Shown one piece after another: positions 1 through 8,214 of a stretch of DNA of 64,000 nucleotides. Source of the DNA: Caballeronia sp. INDeC2. Its GTDB lineage: Bacteria > Pseudomonadota > Gammaproteobacteria > Burkholderiales > Burkholderiaceae. Positions within the stretch are counted from its first letter, which is position 1. The number at the start of each line of letters is the position of its first letter. Position numbers and translations under genes: made by a program. The notes under the pieces are model-generated. The model searched no databases. It saw only the letters and a list, made by a program, of their open reading frames with translations, and had not been told where the DNA came from. The DNA lies in the NCBI RefSeq assembly GCF_023631325.1, contig NZ_JALQDG010000037.1, positions 1-64,000 on the forward strand, written 5' to 3'.

Positions 1-75
1 CGCGATCTTCGCGAGCGAGCCGCCGAACTTGCCTACCGCCGTACGCGCGGCCGATACGATCACTACGTCAGTCAT
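1..75 (-). CDS. Acetyl-CoA acetyltransferase (thiolase), N-terminal 25 residues only
   Basis: The reverse strand opens with ATG at 75 and reads MTDVVIVSAARTAVGKFGGS, the typical first strand and loop of thiolase-superfamily acetyl-CoA C-acetyltransferases, which condense or cleave acetoacetyl-CoA in polyhydroxybutyrate synthesis or fatty acid and ketone catabolism. A GAGG Shine-Dalgarno lies just upstream. The gene runs off the left edge, so the active-site Cys and His are not visible and the sub-type (PhaA, AtoB or PaaJ-like) cannot be decided. Confidence 0.85.
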   Translation of the reverse strand, partial: MTDVVIVSAARTAVGKFGGSLAKIA

Positions 76-951
76 TTTCTATCCTCGTCAAACAGCGAAA
101 GCGTGAGCGGAATTTCCGTGCGCGATGAATTCACGCGACGCGGAAAACGCGTCCAGTACGAATGGACGGATGAGTTCGATCCGAACTCCGGCAGATTGAT
201 GCGCAGCGTCGCGTGCGGAGCGATGTCCGACCGACCGATGCATGAGAGAGCGACTTCAAGACGCGTCGCGCCGACTACGGAATGACCTCGCCCGTAAGAC
301 GAGGTTCTCTCCGCAGAAAAAATCCCGAACGGGACGCGGCGAATGTGCAGCCAATTGCATGGTCCATTTATATGGGCCTTTAATAAAATCTCTCAGGTTA
401 AGCACCGGCCTTCTCTTTCGTCTTGCTGACGTGAATCGCGCGAGCATGATTCACCACGCGCGAGGTTTCGCGCGACCGTGCAGCAAAACTTATTGGAAGT
501 TATTCGGTTTTGGCGCTTGTGCGACGCACCAAATTAGTAACAATTCTAAACGCAAAATATGCGTAAAAAATTTCATATTACTAGGTATAAACCCTGATCT
601 GAGTAAAAAGTCCCTCGCCTTACGTGCCGTTTATTGCAGAAATCCTCGAACGCGCGTTCAATAATCATCCTATATAGCGATGAAAATTGCGCCGGTCGTA
701 TGATCAATTCCCCAGTACGGGTAAGCAGGGAGGGCAGTAGGAAAGGCTTCGCCAACCGTTATTCTTATATGCGAATTAACCACTGGGTATAACGAATTCA
801 TCTTTATGGGCGCTTCTAGCGCTCATACATGACGAGGCGATGAAGATAACGGCAGTTAATCACTTGCGTAATACCGCGACATAATGCCATCTGTCAACGA
901 AAGCGATGACTTCGAGCGAATCGCAGAATCCGCTCGAAATCCCGACAAGCG
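76..951. other. AT-rich intergenic stretch without a convincing gene
   Basis: About 875 bases between the divergently placed start of the thiolase gene and the 3' end of the P450 gene. Base composition is visibly richer in A and T than the flanks, especially 480-900. Open frames here (for example 242-664) have no Shine-Dalgarno, low-complexity or basic composition and no recognisable domain. I see no tRNA, no strong terminator and no repeat. It may hold the thiolase promoter and a relic of acquired DNA. Confidence 0.5.
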
Positions 952-3282
952 TCAAAGCGCTAAAACGAGCTTTCTGCTCTTCGCGCGCGAGCAGCACGCC
1001 ATCATCCGATCGTTCGATTGCCGTTCGCCTTTCGTGAGCACCACGTCGCGGTGATCGATTTCACCGTCGAGCACGCGCACTTCACACGATCCGCACAAAC
1101 CTTCTTCGCAATCGCTCTGCACATCCACGTTCGCACGTCTGAGTGTCGTGAGAAGCGTCTGATCGGCCGGGACGGTCAGCACCATACCCGAATCCTTCAG
1201 CTCCACCTCGAAGGCGCGCTCATGCTCCGGATCGAGCGTGCCCAGCTTCGATTCGAAATGTTCGATCCTAAGCGCGTCTTCGGGCCAGGACGCGCTCGCA
1301 ACGCCCAACGCATCGAGCATGCGCGCCGGTCCGCATGCGTAGACGAGGGTGCCCTCGCCCACCGCGAGCGTCGCGAAATCGTTGCGCGAGCCTTCTTCCG
1401 AGACGTACTCGCGAAGGCGTTCGCCGTGCAGCGCGCGCATTTCGTCGAGCAAGGCCATCGATGTTCGCGAGCGTCCGCTGTAATGCACCTGGTAGTCGAT
1501 GCCGAGCGAGCGCGCGCGCCGCGCCATCGCGCTGATCGGTGTAATGCCGATGCCGCCCGCGATCAGCACGAGCTTTTTTGCGCGCTCGTCGAGACGGAAA
1601 TGATTGCGTGGCCCACGGATGCGCCATTGCGCGCCGCGCTTCACGTTCTCGTGAACCCACGCCGATCCGCCGCGGCTTTCCGTCTCGCGCAGCACGGCGA
1701 TTTCGAAAGCTCGGGCGTCATCGGGATCGCCGCACAGCGAATACTGGCGCGACAGGCCGGTTTCGCCGCAGACGACGTCGATATGCGAGCCCACCGTCCA
1801 GCGCGGCAGATCGCGCCCGTCCGCCGATACGAGCCGCACGCGCACGATACGATCCGCGCACGGCTGAACCGAATCGACGATCACCGCGCGGCTCACCGCA
1901 TGCGACGACGGCTCGCCGATGCGCACCACCGCGCGCGGCTCGCGCACGTTCGGGTCGGCGCGCTCGGGATTCATCGCCGGATCCCATTCGACGTAGAGAT
2001 GCTCCGGCCCGCGAAACGACGTGTTCGGCACATACGTAAAGCGCTGCTCGGCGAGCCGCATATGCGGCAGGCGGCGCGTGAGTTCGTCGAGGAAAACCTG
2101 CATCTCCATGCGCGCGAGGTTCTTCCCCATGCACTGATGCGCGCCGTAGCCGAACGTCAGTTGATCGCTGGCGTTTTCGCGGCGGATGTCGAAGAGGTCG
2201 GCATCGGCGAACTGATGTTGATCGTGATTCGCCGACGACGTGACGATCAGAAGCTTCGAGCCCGCGGGAATGTCGATGCCGCCGATCTTCACGTTCTTCG
2301 TCGCGAGTCGCCGCCACGCCGCGACCGAGCCGTTATGCCGCAGACACTCTTCGACCGCGTTCGGAATCAGGCTCGGGTCTTCGCAGATGTCGCTCCACGC
2401 CTCGGGATGTTGCAGCAGGAGCTTCATCGCATTCGCGGTCGCGTTTGCCGTCGTCTCGTGCGCGGCGACGATGCCGGCCATCATCATCGAATGCAGATAC
2501 GAGTCGGTGACGACTTCGGGCAATTCCTTTTGCTTGCGAATGCCGTATTGCATCCAGCCGGGACCGGACGGGTCTTCGCGCATCTTGTCGAGCACCTTGC
2601 CCGCGTATTGCCAGAACTTGCCGACGGCGTGCGCGACTTCGACCTGCTCTTCGGGCTTCGGCCGGCCCCACGTGTTGACCGTGTGCGCGATCGAATAGCG
2701 GCGCAACGTGTCCATGTCTTCCTCGGGCACGCCGAGAAAATGCAGCGCGACGGTGAGCGGCACTTCCCACAACATCTGATCGACGAGATCGGCGCGTCCG
2801 TCGTCGATAAAGCGATCGACGTACTCGCGTGCGAGCGCGCGCACCATCGGTTCATGATGCGCGAGCGCCTCGGGCGTGAACGGGTCCATCAGTGCGCGTC
2901 GGCGCGGCATGTGCGCGGGCTCGTCCTCGTTGACGAGCGTGCGGTTGAGCGCGAAGCCGTACGATGCGAGCACCGCGTTCGCTTCGGGGCCGGTCGGCGT
3001 GATCTTCTCCAGCGCGATCGACGGACTGAACGTGAGGTTGTCGCGGAAGATCGCCTTGATATCGTCGTAGCGCGTGACGACCCAGTAGCCGAGCTTCGGA
3101 CTGAAGAACACCGGCTCCTGCTCACGCGCCCAGCGCACGTATTCGGGCGGGTCTTGCTGATAGCCGTCGCCGAAGGGATCGAACTCGGCTGCGCGCGCGC
3201 TCACCGGGCAGCCGTTCGGCGCGCGCGATGCGTCATGAAATGGACATTGGGGCGCGGAGTGCCCGCCTGCCACATCGGTCAT
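952..3282 (-). CDS. Self-sufficient cytochrome P450 (CYP116B-type: heme, FMN/NAD(P)H reductase and 2Fe-2S domains)
   Basis: A 776-residue three-domain monooxygenase that carries its own electron-transfer chain. Residues 1-430 are a P450: acid-alcohol region AAHETT (273-278), ExxR (312-315) and heme loop FGYGAHQCMG with thiolate Cys384. Residues about 460-680 are a phthalate-dioxygenase-reductase-like module with FMN motif RQYSL (512-516), nucleotide motif GGIGITP (576-582) and CGP (650-652). The C-terminus is a plant-type ferredoxin with cluster cysteines 725, 730, 733 and 763 or 764. Length and order match the CYP116B (P450RhF) family, which hydroxylates, dealkylates or oxidises small aromatics and thiocarbamates. 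A GGAG precedes the ATG. It lies 47 bp downstream of the dienelactone hydrolase-like gene on the same strand, so it is probably co-transcribed. The substrate is unknown. Confidence 0.93.
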   Translation of the reverse strand: MTDVAGGHSAPQCPFHDASRAPNGCPVSARAAEFDPFGDGYQQDPPEYVRWAREQEPVFFSPKLGYWVVTRYDDIKAIFRDNLTFSPSIALEKITPTGPEANAVLASYGFALNRTLVNEDEPAHMPRRRALMDPFTPEALAHHEPMVRALAREYVDRFIDDGRADLVDQMLWEVPLTVALHFLGVPEEDMDTLRRYSIAHTVNTWGRPKPEEQVEVAHAVGKFWQYAGKVLDKMREDPSGPGWMQYGIRKQKELPEVVTDSYLHSMMMAGIVAAHETTANATANAMKLLLQHPEAWSDICEDPSLIPNAVEECLRHNGSVAAWRRLATKNVKIGGIDIPAGSKLLIVTSSANHDQHQFADADLFDIRRENASDQLTFGYGAHQCMGKNLARMEMQVFLDELTRRLPHMRLAEQRFTYVPNTSFRGPEHLYVEWDPAMNPERADPNVREPRAVVRIGEPSSHAVSRAVIVDSVQPCADRIVRVRLVSADGRDLPRWTVGSHIDVVCGETGLSRQYSLCGDPDDARAFEIAVLRETESRGGSAWVHENVKRGAQWRIRGPRNHFRLDERAKKLVLIAGGIGITPISAMARRARSLGIDYQVHYSGRSRTSMALLDEMRALHGERLREYVSEEGSRNDFATLAVGEGTLVYACGPARMLDALGVASASWPEDALRIEHFESKLGTLDPEHERAFEVELKDSGMVLTVPADQTLLTTLRRANVDVQSDCEEGLCGSCEVRVLDGEIDHRDVVLTKGERQSNDRMMACCSRAKSRKLVLAL

Positions 3283-3329
3283 GCCTGTCTCCGGATGGTT
3301 TTATTAGTGTGACCGTAGTATGCAACGGC

Positions 3330-4493
3330 TCAGATCGGCTTGCCCTCGCTCGACGACCAGTTCGGCATCAACTCATTGCTCGCCAAGGTTTCGTCGATGA
3401 GCTTCTTCGCGGCCTGCCGTCCCACGATCGGCAGCCCGTCCGCATCGAGCACGCCGATCTGCACCAGCACCGACGCCTGATCCCAGTAGATGTGCTCGTT
3501 ATAGAGCTTGTCGCCCCGAAAGCGGATCACGGCGAGCATCGGGACTTCGAAATAGCGGCCCGTCGGCGGAAGTCCGGGCAGCAGCCAGTCGATTTCGCGG
3601 TCGTGCGTCGCGCAGAACACGAACTCGTCGACGACGCGATCCGCGCCGATCGTGCGCGACACCGGAATCAGCTTCGTATCGGCCGGATTCGAATCGACGA
3701 AGTGATACTTGTAGAAGCGCTTCAACTGATCGTGACCGACGCCGCCCGTCATCGTCGGAACGTGGTTCACGTAGGGTTGCGCGACCATGGTCGGCATGAC
3801 GGCGTCGACATCGCGCGTGCCGAATTCGAAGTAGCAGTGCTGCTCCCACAGTTGATTCAGATCGAAGAGCGGGCCGAGCGTCTTGCGTAGCATCGAAAGC
3901 GTGCGCGAATACGCCATCAGCGCGGCGGGTTTGTCGTAGTGTGCGTTGCCGGGAATGACGAATCCCGCCGATGTTCCCGGATACGTGTATCGCTCGATGT
4001 GCGGCTTGCCCGCGAGCGCGACATCGAGTTCGCGCGGATCGGGCGCGTCGTGTTCGGGGAAGTGGAAGACCATCGGGCAGCGGATCGTCGGGATGTCGGC
4101 GAGGCAGGCGGCGAAATCGTCCGCGTAATAGCAGGCGGCGCAATCGACGTCGGCCTGCGCCGCGATGCGCGTCGCGAAGCGCCCGCCGCGTCCGAAACCG
4201 ATCACGCCGACTTTGCCCGCATGCTGCGGCAACCCGCGAACGCCATCGACGAGCGCCGCGAAATTTTCCGCCGCAATGCCGCCCGGCTTCGGATCGTGGT
4301 CGGGAAGCCGCGGCGCGAGCACGACATAGCCTTCTTCGGCGTACAGATCGGCCGTGTGCCTGACGAAGTCATTCAGGCCGTCCGTGTCGTGCAGCAACAC
4401 GATGCCCGGCCCCGAACCCTTCGCGGGCTGAGTCACGTAAGCGGGCATGGCCGTGCCGTCGCGGAGGGTGATGTCGATGAACGCGCCGCTCAT
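3330..4493 (-). CDS. Dienelactone hydrolase-like domain fused to a SnoaL/NTF2-like domain; nucleophile Cys absent
   Basis: 387 residues. The N-terminal ~230 residues follow the dienelactone hydrolase (carboxymethylenebutenolidase) alpha/beta fold: an oxyanion-side strand GIVLLHDTDG and a nucleophile elbow that reads GFGRGG. The active-site Cys of the family (usual elbow GYCLGG) is therefore Gly here. A His in GNAHYDKP sits where the catalytic His is expected. The C-terminal ~140 residues look like a SnoaL/NTF2 cone fold (YFEFGTRDVDAVMPTM, then FYKYHF). The start is set by AAGGAG eight bases upstream. It lies between mntH and the P450 on one strand. Either the fold has been retooled (binding, isomerase or SnoaL chemistry) or the hydrolase half is inactive. 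Domain identities are recognised by pattern; function is inference. Confidence 0.8.
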   Translation of the reverse strand: MSGAFIDITLRDGTAMPAYVTQPAKGSGPGIVLLHDTDGLNDFVRHTADLYAEEGYVVLAPRLPDHDPKPGGIAAENFAALVDGVRGLPQHAGKVGVIGFGRGGRFATRIAAQADVDCAACYYADDFAACLADIPTIRCPMVFHFPEHDAPDPRELDVALAGKPHIERYTYPGTSAGFVIPGNAHYDKPAALMAYSRTLSMLRKTLGPLFDLNQLWEQHCYFEFGTRDVDAVMPTMVAQPYVNHVPTMTGGVGHDQLKRFYKYHFVDSNPADTKLIPVSRTIGADRVVDEFVFCATHDREIDWLLPGLPPTGRYFEVPMLAVIRFRGDKLYNEHIYWDQASVLVQIGVLDADGLPIVGRQAAKKLIDETLASNELMPNWSSSEGKPI

Positions 4494-4542
4494 TGTCCGT
4501 TTCTCCTTATATATAGAGGTGCAATCCGCGCGCGATGCGCGG

Positions 4543-5886
4543 TTACGACAGCAGCGTGTCGGCGAGCAGCTTGATGTTGAGCGCGACGATCACGCCGGCG
4601 ACCAGCCACGCCAGTCCGCTCGTCCAGCGCGACACGACGAATACGCCCATCGTGCGGCGGTCCGACACGAAGCGCACCAGCGGGATCACGGCGAACGGGA
4701 GCTGCATCGACAGAATCACCTGGCTCAGCACGAGCAACTGGCCCGTGCCCTTGTCGCCGTAGATCGCCGTGACGACGATCACCGGAACGATGGCGATCCC
4801 GCGCGTGATGAGACGCCGCGCCCAGTTCGGAATGCGCAAGCGTAAAAAACCTTCCATCACGATCTGGCCGGCGAGCGTCGCGGTCACGGTCGAGTTCAGG
4901 CCCGACGCGAGCAGCGCGACCGCGAAGAGCGTCGACGCGATGCCCATGCCCAGAAGCGGCGACAACAAGCGGAACGCGTCGCCGATCTCCGCGACCTCGT
5001 CGTGGCCGCTCGCGTGGAACACGGCGGCGGCGACGATCAGGATCGCGGCGTTGATGAAAAGCGCGAGCGTCAGCGCGATGGTGCTGTCGATCGTTGCCCA
5101 GCGGATCGCGGCGCGGCGAGCGCGGATCGACTTGCCGTACGCACGCGTCTGCACGATCGACGAATGCAGATACAGGTTGTGCGGCATGACCGTCGCGCCG
5201 AGGATGCCGATCGCCACGAAAAGCATTTCGCGATCCGCGACGATTCGCGTCGAAGGGATGAAACCGCGCAGGACATCGGCAAAAGGCGGCGCGGCCGCCG
5301 CGATCTGCAACGCGAAACAGCTCGCGATCACGACTAGCAGCGCGATGACGAACGCTTCCAGCAAGCGAAAGCCTTTGTTGATCAGCAGCAGCAAAAGAAA
5401 GGCGTCGAACGCGGTCAGGAGCGCGCCCGCGATCAGCGGAATGCCGAAAAGCAATTGCAGCGCAATAGCGGTGCCGATGACTTCGGCCAGATCGCACGCG
5501 ACGATCGCCGCCTCGCACGCGAACCACAGCGCGAAGTTCACCGGCTTCGAATAGTGATCGCGGCACGCTTGCGCGAGGTCGCGTCCGGTCGCGACGCCCA
5601 GCCGGACCGCGAGCGCCTGCAGCAGAATCGCCATCAGGTTCGACAACAGGATGACCGTCAGCAGCGTGTACCCGAAGCGCGATCCGCCGGCGATATCTGT
5701 CGCCCAATTGCCCGGATCCATATAGCCGACGGAAATCATGTAGCCCGGACCGGCGAAGGCGAGGAAGCGGCGGATCCATCGGCCGCCCTCCGGAACGTGA
5801 ACCGACGCGTACACCTCAGGCAGGCTCGGGCGGAAGGCGTCGTCCTGCTCGGGCGGTTTCGCGGTGGGGCGTACAGGATCAAGCAT
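4543..5886 (-). CDS. mntH: Nramp-family divalent metal transporter (Mn2+/Fe2+:H+ symporter)
   Basis: 447-residue inner-membrane transporter importing Mn2+ (and Fe2+) with protons. Diagnostic motifs are visible: the metal-binding DPGN in TM1 (SVGYMDPGNWATDI) and the TM6 motif MPHNLYLHSS, with about eleven hydrophobic helices overall. The N-terminus is soluble and Pro-rich, as often in burkholderial MntH. It is the first gene of a three-gene minus-strand run, with 49 bp to the next start. I see no clear MntR or Fur operator in the 200 bp upstream, so its regulation is not evident from sequence. Confidence 0.95.
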   Translation of the reverse strand: MLDPVRPTAKPPEQDDAFRPSLPEVYASVHVPEGGRWIRRFLAFAGPGYMISVGYMDPGNWATDIAGGSRFGYTLLTVILLSNLMAILLQALAVRLGVATGRDLAQACRDHYSKPVNFALWFACEAAIVACDLAEVIGTAIALQLLFGIPLIAGALLTAFDAFLLLLLINKGFRLLEAFVIALLVVIASCFALQIAAAAPPFADVLRGFIPSTRIVADREMLFVAIGILGATVMPHNLYLHSSIVQTRAYGKSIRARRAAIRWATIDSTIALTLALFINAAILIVAAAVFHASGHDEVAEIGDAFRLLSPLLGMGIASTLFAVALLASGLNSTVTATLAGQIVMEGFLRLRIPNWARRLITRGIAIVPVIVVTAIYGDKGTGQLLVLSQVILSMQLPFAVIPLVRFVSDRRTMGVFVVSRWTSGLAWLVAGVIVALNIKLLADTLLS

Positions 5887-6030
5887 CGGCTCGTTTCTCC
5901 TGCGGATGGCGACTAAGGATGTCGTGAAAATATGCGCCGCGTCAGATTAACATTCAAGCGCGGCGAATTCGATCGACCGTTCAGCAGTGCAAGTGCTGAT
6001 AATTCGACTTATCAGATGTAGCGATTTTGC

Positions 6031-6059
6031 TTGTCAAATTCGAAGCTGGTTGATAACCT
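6031..6059 (+). promoter_or_regulatory. Candidate sigma-70 promoter of the recombinase gene
   Basis: TTGTCA (6031-6036) and TAACCT (6054-6059) are separated by 17 bases and lie 30 bp before the ATG of the tyrosine recombinase gene. A small inverted repeat, GATAA/TTATC, sits just upstream at about 5998-6013. This is pattern-based only. Confidence 0.35.
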
Positions 6060-6088
6060 CGCGCCAACCCACTGAAAAGAAAGAGTAA

Positions 6089-8029
6089 ATGGCTGGCAAC
6101 ACAGCACGTTCTGGACAACGTTTGGCAGAAAGTGCGGCTGGATCGACGCCGAACCGGCTCACGCGCCAGCATTTCGCGCTGTATCGCGGTTACCTCGATG
6201 GCGTGTCGGAGGCGCAGTTGCATGCATCGTATGGCGATGCCAGCGCCGACGTTCGCACTACGCGACGTCTGATCGACGCATTGCGCGACACGCTCTCCGT
6301 GCTTGCCCGGCGCGCCCGCGATACGGAAGCCGCGCATTTGCTGCGACTTCGTCCTGGCAGCATTCCGTTGTTCGAGCCGAAGCCTGCAGCAGCGGCCCCG
6401 ACGCTCGAAGACTTCCGCGAAGCCACTGACCCGGACGGTGTTTACAGCGAGTCGGAGTTGCTGGCGCTGTTTGAGGAAGCCCATCCGCCGGACACGTCCC
6501 CTGCTCTGGATCGGCGGGCAGCGCGTAATGCGCGGCTGCGGCGTCGCCAGGCGGATGCGCTCGCGCGCATGGAGGCATCGCTTGCGCAGGATCCGAGTCG
6601 GGAGCATCCCGTCGACGGCTGGTTCGAGCCGGCCATTACCGCGCGGCTCACGTCGGCAGGGCTGACGACAATCGCGGATGTCATCGAACTGATCGAGCGC
6701 CGACGGCATCGCTGGTACACCGCCGTGCCAAGGCTCGGGCCGAAGGGCGCGCAACGCGTGGTCGACTGGCTTCAACTTCATGCTCATGCGCTTCGGCACG
6801 CGATTTCACCGGTCGCGCTGGTGCCGCGGCGGCAGTGGCAAGCGGGCGACGTCGCGCCGGCGCCATCGGTAGAAGCTGGCGAGATCGCGATTGCGCCGAT
6901 CGAAGCGCTGCGCATTCCGGCGTCGCTCGATGGGTCGAAAGGAACGAATCGGGCGGACGCCGGTGCTTCGTTCGATACGGATATACGCGCGATTTTCGCG
7001 TGGCTCGACGCCCGATCGGGTAGCGCGCACACGCGGCGTGCTTATCGGCGCGAGGCCGAGCGCTTGCTGCTGTGGGCTCTGGTGGAAAAAGGCAAACCGC
7101 TGTCATCGCTCGATAGCAGCGAATGCGGCGAATATATCAAGACCTTTTTGGCCGATCCGCAGCCGGCAGTCCGCTGGATTGCCCGGCACAGGGGCGAACG
7201 ATGCTTCGCCGGCTGGCGGCCGTTTGCCGGGCCGCTCTCCGATCGCAGCCGCGAGACCGCTCGTTCCATATTAGGCGCGATGTGCGAATGGCTCGTCGGC
7301 GAGGGTTATCTGGCGGTTAATCCATTCGCTGGATTCGCGCGCGTCGCGGCCCCGCCCGTGTTCGAGTCGGCCACGCGCTCGCTCGACCTGGCGCAGTGGA
7401 AATGCGTGCTGCAGTCGGTCGAGCGGGCCGAGTATTCCTTTTCGGAGCATCGCGACAGGTTGGCGCTGCTCCTCGCCTACGCGACCGGACTGCGTCGCGC
7501 CGAACTCGCCGCTGCAACCACCGACGCGCTCAGTGTCGGACGGTTGCCCGGCGTCGACGGCGCGGTCTGGCGTCTGTCCGTCGATCAGGGTCGCGGCGCG
7601 CCGCGCACGGTGCTTTTGCCACCGGTCGTCGTCGAGGCGTTGAAGGAAAATCTCGCACTGCGCGGCTTGCGAGATCCGTTGGATTGCACAGAAGGCACGC
7701 CGATCATCGCTCAGGCGCGCAGCGGTCAAGCGCTAACCCCTGATGGTATCGGGAAAATTTTCAAGAGCATTTTCTCGAACGCCGCGGCGTTCATGGAGTC
7801 GCGCGCGCCGGGCACTGGCCGCCACTTGAAGCGCGCCAGCACGCACTGGCTGCGTCACACGCACTCAACGCACGCGCTCGGGCACGGCGCGGAGCTGCGC
7901 GAAGTGAGCGCCGGCCTTGGCCATGCCGACCTCTCCACCACCTCTCTCTATCTCGGAAACGAGGACACGGGCCGCTTTCTCGGCGTCGAAAGGCTGATCC
8001 GCAGCGCTTCGACAGTCCGAAAATCTTGA
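6089..8029 (+). CDS. Tyrosine recombinase (phage-integrase family) next to parAB
   Basis: 646-residue site-specific recombinase. The C-terminal catalytic core is complete: Arg469 in ATGLRRAEL, His586 and Arg589 in HWLRH, His612 in GLGHADLSTT and the nucleophile Tyr621 in SLYLG. The first ~300 residues form a long N-terminal extension with helix-hairpin-helix-like stretches (RLTSAGLTTIADVIELI; GPKGAQRVVDWLQ), as in DUF3701-type integrases of Burkholderia, followed by a core-binding region (SAHTRRAYRREAERLLLWAL). A purine-rich GAAAAGAAAGAG precedes the ATG. No att sites, excisionase or prophage genes are near. Its place upstream of parA suggests a replicon-resident role such as resolving dimers of the secondary chromosome, rather than an active phage. 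That role is inference. Confidence 0.85.
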   Translation: MAGNTARSGQRLAESAAGSTPNRLTRQHFALYRGYLDGVSEAQLHASYGDASADVRTTRRLIDALRDTLSVLARRARDTEAAHLLRLRPGSIPLFEPKPAAAAPTLEDFREATDPDGVYSESELLALFEEAHPPDTSPALDRRAARNARLRRRQADALARMEASLAQDPSREHPVDGWFEPAITARLTSAGLTTIADVIELIERRRHRWYTAVPRLGPKGAQRVVDWLQLHAHALRHAISPVALVPRRQWQAGDVAPAPSVEAGEIAIAPIEALRIPASLDGSKGTNRADAGASFDTDIRAIFAWLDARSGSAHTRRAYRREAERLLLWALVEKGKPLSSLDSSECGEYIKTFLADPQPAVRWIARHRGERCFAGWRPFAGPLSDRSRETARSILGAMCEWLVGEGYLAVNPFAGFARVAAPPVFESATRSLDLAQWKCVLQSVERAEYSFSEHRDRLALLLAYATGLRRAELAAATTDALSVGRLPGVDGAVWRLSVDQGRGAPRTVLLPPVVVEALKENLALRGLRDPLDCTEGTPIIAQARSGQALTPDGIGKIFKSIFSNAAAFMESRAPGTGRHLKRASTHWLRHTHSTHALGHGAELREVSAGLGHADLSTTSLYLGNEDTGRFLGVERLIRSASTVRKS

Positions 8030-8106
8030 GAACCGTCCCAATTTCGCGTTTACACGAGCGGCTAGCGTTGTAAAAATGCCCGCTGCGGGCGGTCAAGTAC
8101 TTCAGA

Positions 8107-8150
8107 GTTTACTTGAGGTTTACCAGTTCGCCGTTTATTCTTCGGTTTGC
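8107..8150. repeat. Cluster of GTTTAC-like repeats upstream of parA
   Basis: GTTTAC occurs at 8107-8112 and 8118-8123, GTTTAT at 8133-8138 and GTTTGC at 8145-8150, with a further GTTTAC at 8048-8053. Spacings of 11, 15 and 12 bases put four copies within 44 bp just before the parA start. P1/F-type ParA proteins with an N-terminal DNA-binding domain repress their own operons by binding such repeats, so this is a plausible operator. Binding itself is not shown by the sequence. Confidence 0.4.
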
Positions 8151-8214
8151 AGCTTCTTTTTCACCAACCGAAGAATTTTTTGCTTACCCAGGCCCGCCAG
8201 TGACTGCGAATTCC

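Noticed and set aside
242..664. 140-codon frame in the AT-rich left region
   Set aside because: No ribosome site, no domain and no coding-like composition.
1018..3312. 764-codon open frame on the plus strand opposite the P450
   Set aside because: Arg/His/Ala-rich shadow frame typical of high-GC DNA; the minus strand encodes a complete three-domain P450 with all motifs.
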